Assembly: GCA_000711775.1 (NCBI GenBank) | Contig: ARYC01000410.1 | Location: 82,254 to 146,253, forward strand | Reading direction: 5' to 3' | From: Oxytricha trifallax | Lineage: Eukaryota; Ciliophora; Spirotrichea; Sporadotrichida; Oxytrichidae | Length of the DNA: 64,000 nucleotides | In this document: positions 59,401 to 64,000 of the stretch, piece by piece | How positions within the stretch are numbered: position 1 is the stretch's first letter | Layout of the letters: every line of letters begins with the position of its first letter | The notes under the pieces: generated by a model | Databases searched by the model: none | Told to the model about the DNA's origin: nothing | The model's input: the letters and a program-made list of their open reading frames with translations, nothing else | Program-made: the position numbers and the translations under genes

Positions 59401-60149
59401 GAGAAACTAATCATAAATTTAATTATAAACTGCCTCGCTTAAGTAGGGTTTGCCACTAATTTGAATATTCGGTTCTAACTTTAGGGAAGTTTTGATTTTT
59501 TTTAGAAAATCTCTCGATTTTTAGTAATTCTCCAAAACAAGTGCAATCTTAGATTTTGAAGTAATTTCAACTCTAGAATAATCAAACACAGTTAAATTAT
59601 TAGTTTAATGGTCTAGGTAGGCAGAGCATTTGCTATTGAATTTAAAACAACCTCTGGTTTTAAACTGAGAAATTCTAAAGTATAAAAAGTTATAGAATAA
59701 AATTAATGATTGCTGTAACTTTCATAAATTCCCTATATACTGGGTTATACAACCATATATAGTTGCTAGGTTGTGAGATCTTAACCTTCTTACAGTAAAT
59801 AGCATTTCTATTTGAATTTAATAATCGATTCATTGAGGGACTCCTGAACTTTTAGAGGTTGAAAGCAAAGAGTGTTAAACCCTAAAAACAGAGAGATTTT
59901 CTTTAAAACTCTAAATTCAACAACTTTTACTCTTAAATGGAGGGTATCCAACCATAGGCTGCGGCTGGACCCTAATGCTCCCGAGTAGAAGGAGCATGTT
60001 AAAATGATGGGGGAGTATAAAATATAGGGAGGAGTCTAAAGTTAGGGCAGCAGAAATTGAGGAGGCAAAAGTTTGGTTTTAGCCCCAAATTTGCAAATTT
60101 TTTAATGTGATAATGAATTATTATGAAATTCGCTGGCTTAAATAGGGCA

Positions 60150-60445
60150 TTTTTGGAACCATACAACCTGGAGTCATACAGCCGGAGCCATGCAACCTGG
60201 ATCCATACAACTTTAGGTTGATTCTTGCATAGTAGTTTGAATAAGCAGCTTTAGTACTTCTAATTGAACCCTATACATACTTAGCGATTTTTTTATGCAT
60301 TAATGCATGAATTTTGGAGATATCTTCAGGATATCTTCCTGGAACCATACAACCTGAGGGGTGGAACCATACAACCTTGAGGTATCTTCAGGATATCTTC
60401 ATCTGGAACCATACAACCTTAGAGTGGATTCATACAACCTAGCAT
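60150..60445 (+). repeat. CCATACAAC repeat array, copy 2
   Basis: GGAACCATACAACC-type units appear singly and in pairs, alternating with GATATCTTCAGGATATCTTC. It is less regular than the 55.2-kb array. Confidence 0.85.
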
Positions 60446-60865
60446 CTCAAATTCAACTAAACCACCTTAAGTTGAGCTCAATCACTTATATACGATGTTG
60501 CTATACCTAATTGCATTGATTGGAGAGGGTATGGTGGTATTGTGATAAGAGTGGCAAGAAAATGCAGGTTTTACTTCAGAGTGGTTTTGACTTCTTAACT
60601 GTAGTATAGCTTTGAAATTTAGCCCTATTCTCAAACTTAAGACCAACACACTTGACTTACCCAACTCTCACCTAACCATCCCAAAACCATCCAAATCATC
60701 ATTAAACATCTCAGAGGCATCGAAAACATCATTAGAGTTGAAGTCAGAGCCCTTAGGCAAAAATCGATGTTTCAAGTTAGAGACTCAAACTAGGGGTTTG
60801 AAAGCTGTTATAAACTGTCATGAAAAACTAAGAATTTTTCAAGTTTGGCCTCTTGTATACTAACC
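60446..60865 (+). other. Possible coding stretch
   Basis: The plus frame 60,612-60,863 reads LKLKTNTLDLPNSHLTIPKP and stays open for 83 codons, Lys/Ser-rich. No motif, and the start is not defined. Weak. Confidence 0.2.
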
Positions 60866-61004
60866 CATAGACATCAGATCAGCTTGTATTTGCATTTAAA
60901 TATGCATATATGTTGTATTATATCATAACAATGTAGTGAGGCTCGCCAATCATAAAGTAAGCAGAGCTATAAGCAATATTCTCGAAAATTTTCATAAGCC
61001 TTGA

Positions 61005-61070
61005 AATTGGAGATATCTTCAGGATATCTTCCTGGAACCATACAACCTAAGGGTGGAGCCATACAACCTT
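61005..61070 (+). repeat. CCATACAAC repeat, copy 3
   Basis: A GATATCTTCAGGATATCTTC unit followed by two GGA(A/G)CCATACAACC units. Confidence 0.85.
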
Positions 61071-61284
61071 AAAACCCAAAATTTGATAAAATCTCATAAT
61101 AATGAAAAATTTATTCCTAATATAAGTGCATATGAATACTGCAATCGATTGATGTATTATCTATTCATTTAGGAGAGTGCAATCACAAAGTATAATAGAA
61201 TAGTAAATTAGATTAAAGAGTATAGTGCAAGAGATTAGGTTGTGAATGTATTAGGGAAGGGATTATTAATAGTTTGCGAATTAG

Positions 61285-62814
61285 TCACTGACTGTTGTTT
61301 AAGAACGCGATTTCATCCTAAAGGTGCATGATATGTCTTGGGTAGTCTGCTTCAATCATACCTAAGAGTTCATTAGCAACATCTTTGATAGTGATCTTGC
61401 CAGACCAGAGTCGTTGCACTTAGCCATAGTCTCTGATGATTTCCATACGCTGGAGCTGCCTTCTCTTCATCAGAAAGAAATTCGTCTTTACAAACCTTCA
61501 GAATCAATTTGTTTTTAACCTGGCTTTAGCACTAAGTATAGAATGAAAGCAATTGGCTTGTTCAAGTATTCGTTAGATTGATAAATTGATTTGTCGTCTC
61601 TGGCTGCTGCTGCACTTCATTGGAAACTACACTAAAGGCACTCCAAGGTTTGAAGAGGCGATCCTTTTTGAAAGCATAATCTAATCCAGCAATCAACACT
61701 TTCATATTGAAGGAAGATGGCCCAGCTAGATATCTCATGATATTTTGATGAGGAGCGAATATGCCTCGCTACATTAGTTCAAGATTTGCAATACATACTC
61801 CTATAGCTATTCTTAGTCTGTAAACATGCTTGAGCTTTGCTGCATTCATCAGGAATTTCCCAAGAGGGTAGAATTTCTAGTTTATTCTGAAGCTTTAAAT
61901 GAATAAACTTTCATCACTGTCAAAGAAAAGATTTTGGCAAGGCAGAATGAACTTGGCGTCTCTATGGTCTATTAATAAGTAGAATTCGTGATTTGCTCTA
62001 TTCTTAGCGTTTGTATTTAATAGTCTCAAAGATTTAAAGCTTGAAGTTACTTGTTAATGTATTGAGGATTTAAACCCCAAATAGTTGTTCTATACCTTCC
62101 CTATTATTCACGTTAGTGCTACTTCAACTCTACATAAAAACTGGGCCAAAAATAATGGTTCAAGATCATGATACTATTTGATGATTTGATTTTAAAGGTA
62201 ATCTATAGTTATGATAAGAATGTTATAGTTATTATCGATTGGATATGAAGGGTAAATTTATTGCTGATAATTGGAATCATGAGAAATTCAGGAATGTTGT
62301 ATGCAAGGTAGAGAGCAGTATATTTTTGCCACCTCTCACAAAGCTATCAGAGAGGTTCTTTGTAAAGTTTATCATTTATATATAAATTGAAGGAGTAGGA
62401 TTGCATTATCATAATCAATAGGAATGTTGTTAACACCTCTGATGACTCTCACGAATTCATTCTCATTCAAGTGAAGAACCCCAGGAGTATATATAATTTA
62501 GTATTAGTTTTATTGTAAACCATAATTACTACTGAAGCATCGTAAACTATGCTCTAATCATCAATAGAATTTCTTGGATTTGATCTTCAAGTGTTGCATT
62601 AATTAGAGGAGTTGAAATTTATGAAATCTTTGCAAATTATTGCAATTCTTGCAGAAGTTGATTGGAGCGCATTCAACACCATTGAAGTTGAATCTTGTAT
62701 GATAGGTAGACCAAGTGTCACCAGTGATCTCAGATTAGTGCATGAATTTATAGGCAGCGATAGCATTGCAAGACAAACTCCTCTGATATATGAACTACTC
62801 TTCGTCACCGCCAT
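61285..62814 (-). CDS. Degenerate protein-kinase-like gene
   Basis: Starts at ATG 62,814 (MAVTKSSSYIRGVCLAMLSL) and ends at TGA 61,285-61,287. Parts in order: IIQDSTSMVLNALQSTSARI, MIPIISNKFTLHIQSI, WPSFYVELKQHQREQQ, FYLLIDHRDAKFILPCQNLF, RLRIAIGVCIANLELMQRGI and MRYLAGPSSFNMKVLIAGLD. The last blocks have the rhythm of a kinase C-lobe (helix E, catalytic loop, DFG region) but lack HRD and DFG, so a pseudokinase fold is possible though not shown. At least four frameshifts. Its first 540 bp lie in the left arm of a palindrome and are duplicated at 63,415-64,000. Confidence 0.45.
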
Positions 62815-64000
62815 TTAAACTAATATCTGTTAATTTTTAATATATAATATACTAATTTATCTCAAAGTGTGATTTATATGATTTCGATTGATTTTTAATT
62901 AATAACTTAACAGGCAGAGGTTTATAATGGTAGAATAATCATAAAATTAACACTTTTGGCAACGATAAGCATGCCTCCCTATTATTGGATGTACAATCTG
63001 AGAATCCTTATGATTATGCTGGATTTCATTATAAAAATGGTTTTCAACTAATTTTGATGGATAAATATGATTCTACTATATATTTTTATTTAAAGAAGCC
63101 TGCGGAAGATCCAACACTGTATGTTGGGTCTTGCTTTAAATAAAAATATATAGTAGAATCATATTTATCCATCAAAATTAGTGTAAAACAATTTTTATAA
63201 TGAAATTCAGCATAATCATAAGGATTCTCAGATTGTACATCCAATAATAGGTAGGCATGCTTATCGATGCCAAAAGTGTTAATTTTTAGATTATTTTACC
63301 ATTATAAACCCCTGCCTGTTAAGTTATTATTTTAAAATCAATCTAAATCATATAAATCACACTTTGATATTAATTAGTATATTATATATTAAAAATTAAC
63401 AGATATTAGTTTAAATGGCGGTGACGAAGAGTAGTTCACATATCTGAGGAGTTTGTCTTGCAATGCTATCGCTGCCTATCAATTCATGCACTAATCTGAA
63501 ATCAATGATGATACTTGCTCTACCTATCATACAAAATTCAACTTCAATGGTGTTGAATGCGCTCCAATCAACTTCTGCAAGAATTGCAATAATTTGCAAA
63601 GATTTCATAAATTTCAACTCCTCTGATTAATGCAGCACTTAAAGATAAAATCAAAGAAATTCTATTGATGATTAGAGCATAGTTTACGATGCTTCAGTAG
63701 TAATTATGGTTTAAAATAGAACTAATACTAAATTATATAAACTCCTGGGGTTCTTCACTTGAATGCGAATGGATTCGTGAGAGTCATCCGAGGTGTTAAC
63801 AACATTCCTATTGATTATGCTAATGGAATGCTACTCCTTCAATTTATATATAAACTGATAAACTTTACAAAGAACCTCTCTGATAGCTTTGTGAGAGGTG
63901 GCAAAAATATACTGCTCTCTACCTTGCATACAACATTCCTGAATTTCTCATGATTCCAATTATCAGCAATAAATTTACCCTTCATATCCAATCCAGTAAA
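62232..64000. repeat. Large palindrome, cut by the window end
   Basis: The arms are inverted copies around a centre near 63,118 (inner stem GATCCAACA then TGTTGGGTC). The left arm starts by 62,232 and the right arm reaches 64,000, so each arm is at least 880 bp and the structure continues outside. The arms differ by several percent, so they are not an assembly mirror. Confidence 0.92.
63415..64000 (+). pseudogene. Second copy of the kinase-like gene 5' region, incomplete
   Basis: ATG 63,415, translating MAVTKSSSHI, then IIQNSTSMVLNALQSTSARI, a diverged copy of the gene starting at 62,814. It has the same frame break after the NFNSS block. It runs off the window, so the 3' part is unknown. 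Confidence 0.6.

Noticed and set aside
59600..59680. tRNA-like stretch near GGTCTAGGTAGGCAGAGC
   Set aside because: No acceptor stem pairing and no T-loop GTTCRA box in place. A similar false lead near 34,100 was also dropped.
63411..63617. Minus-strand frame starting MKFMKSLQ, and its twin at 62,612 on plus
   Set aside because: Both are antisense shadows of the duplicated MAVTKSSS gene start, which has the better protein character and continues into the downstream gene.
1..64000. CRISPR arrays, bacterial promoters and ribosome binding sites
   Set aside because: No regularly spaced identical repeats with unique spacers; the genetic code and introns show ciliate nuclear DNA, so bacterial signals do not apply.

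Overview
ORGANISM. The window reads as germline (micronuclear) DNA of a spirotrich ciliate close to Oxytricha, Sterkiella or Stylonychia. (1) Recognisable genes stay open only if TAA and TAG are read as glutamine and TGA is the only stop. (2) A 4,062-bp element at 38,322-42,383 has ends made of the spirotrich telomere repeat (C4A4/G4T4), a 3-bp AAT target duplication, a kinase plus zinc-finger gene, a small gene and a DDE transposase: the signature of a TBE transposon. (3) The background is very AT-rich, with scattered islands of higher GC that code, as expected for macronuclear-destined segments and mobile elements in germline-limited DNA. Because only TGA stops translation, open frames of 100 codons arise by chance here, so calls without a domain get low confidence.

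LAYOUT. 1-12 kb: AT-rich DNA, a NIMA-type (NEK) kinase gene lying between 127-bp inverted repeats (2.56-5.36 kb), and an MT-A70 methyltransferase-like gene (9.8-11.7 kb). 12-21 kb: a decayed cluster with a DD34E (IS630/Tc1-type) transposase pseudogene, a small gene divergent from it, and a large gene with SecA-like helicase motifs, itself interrupted by a 1.1-kb foldback element. 21.6-31.1 kb: a 9.5-kb element with 80-bp terminal inverted repeats tipped by a G run, carrying a second copy of the same transposase/small-gene module, a long unknown gene and a chromodomain gene. 31-38 kb: AT-rich DNA with one coiled-coil gene. 38.3-42.4 kb: the TBE element. 45.5-47.7 kb: a 2.2-kb element with about 200-bp terminal inverted repeats that encodes a superfamily 3 (Rep-type) helicase. 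48-49 kb: an acidic-protein gene. 51.6-53 kb: a 426-bp G-run-tipped MITE next to an intact MT-A70 gene with a zinc-finger-like N-terminus. 54.4-57.2 kb: a third, different DD34E transposase gene. 58-61 kb: small genes and a recurring CCATACAAC repeat. 61.3-64 kb: a degenerate kinase-like gene whose 5' part is duplicated in a palindrome that runs off the window.

HOW IT FITS TOGETHER. At least four unrelated transposon lineages share the window. The 9.5-kb element and the 12-21 kb cluster look like diverged relatives of one undescribed family of large IS630/Tc1-type elements that carry accessory genes. The 426-bp MITE has the same end style (G run, repeated subterminal motif, 8-bp target duplication) and may be a non-autonomous member of a related group. 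Most element genes carry frameshifts and in-frame TGA codons, so they are probably relics, although unpolished long-read errors could add to the count.
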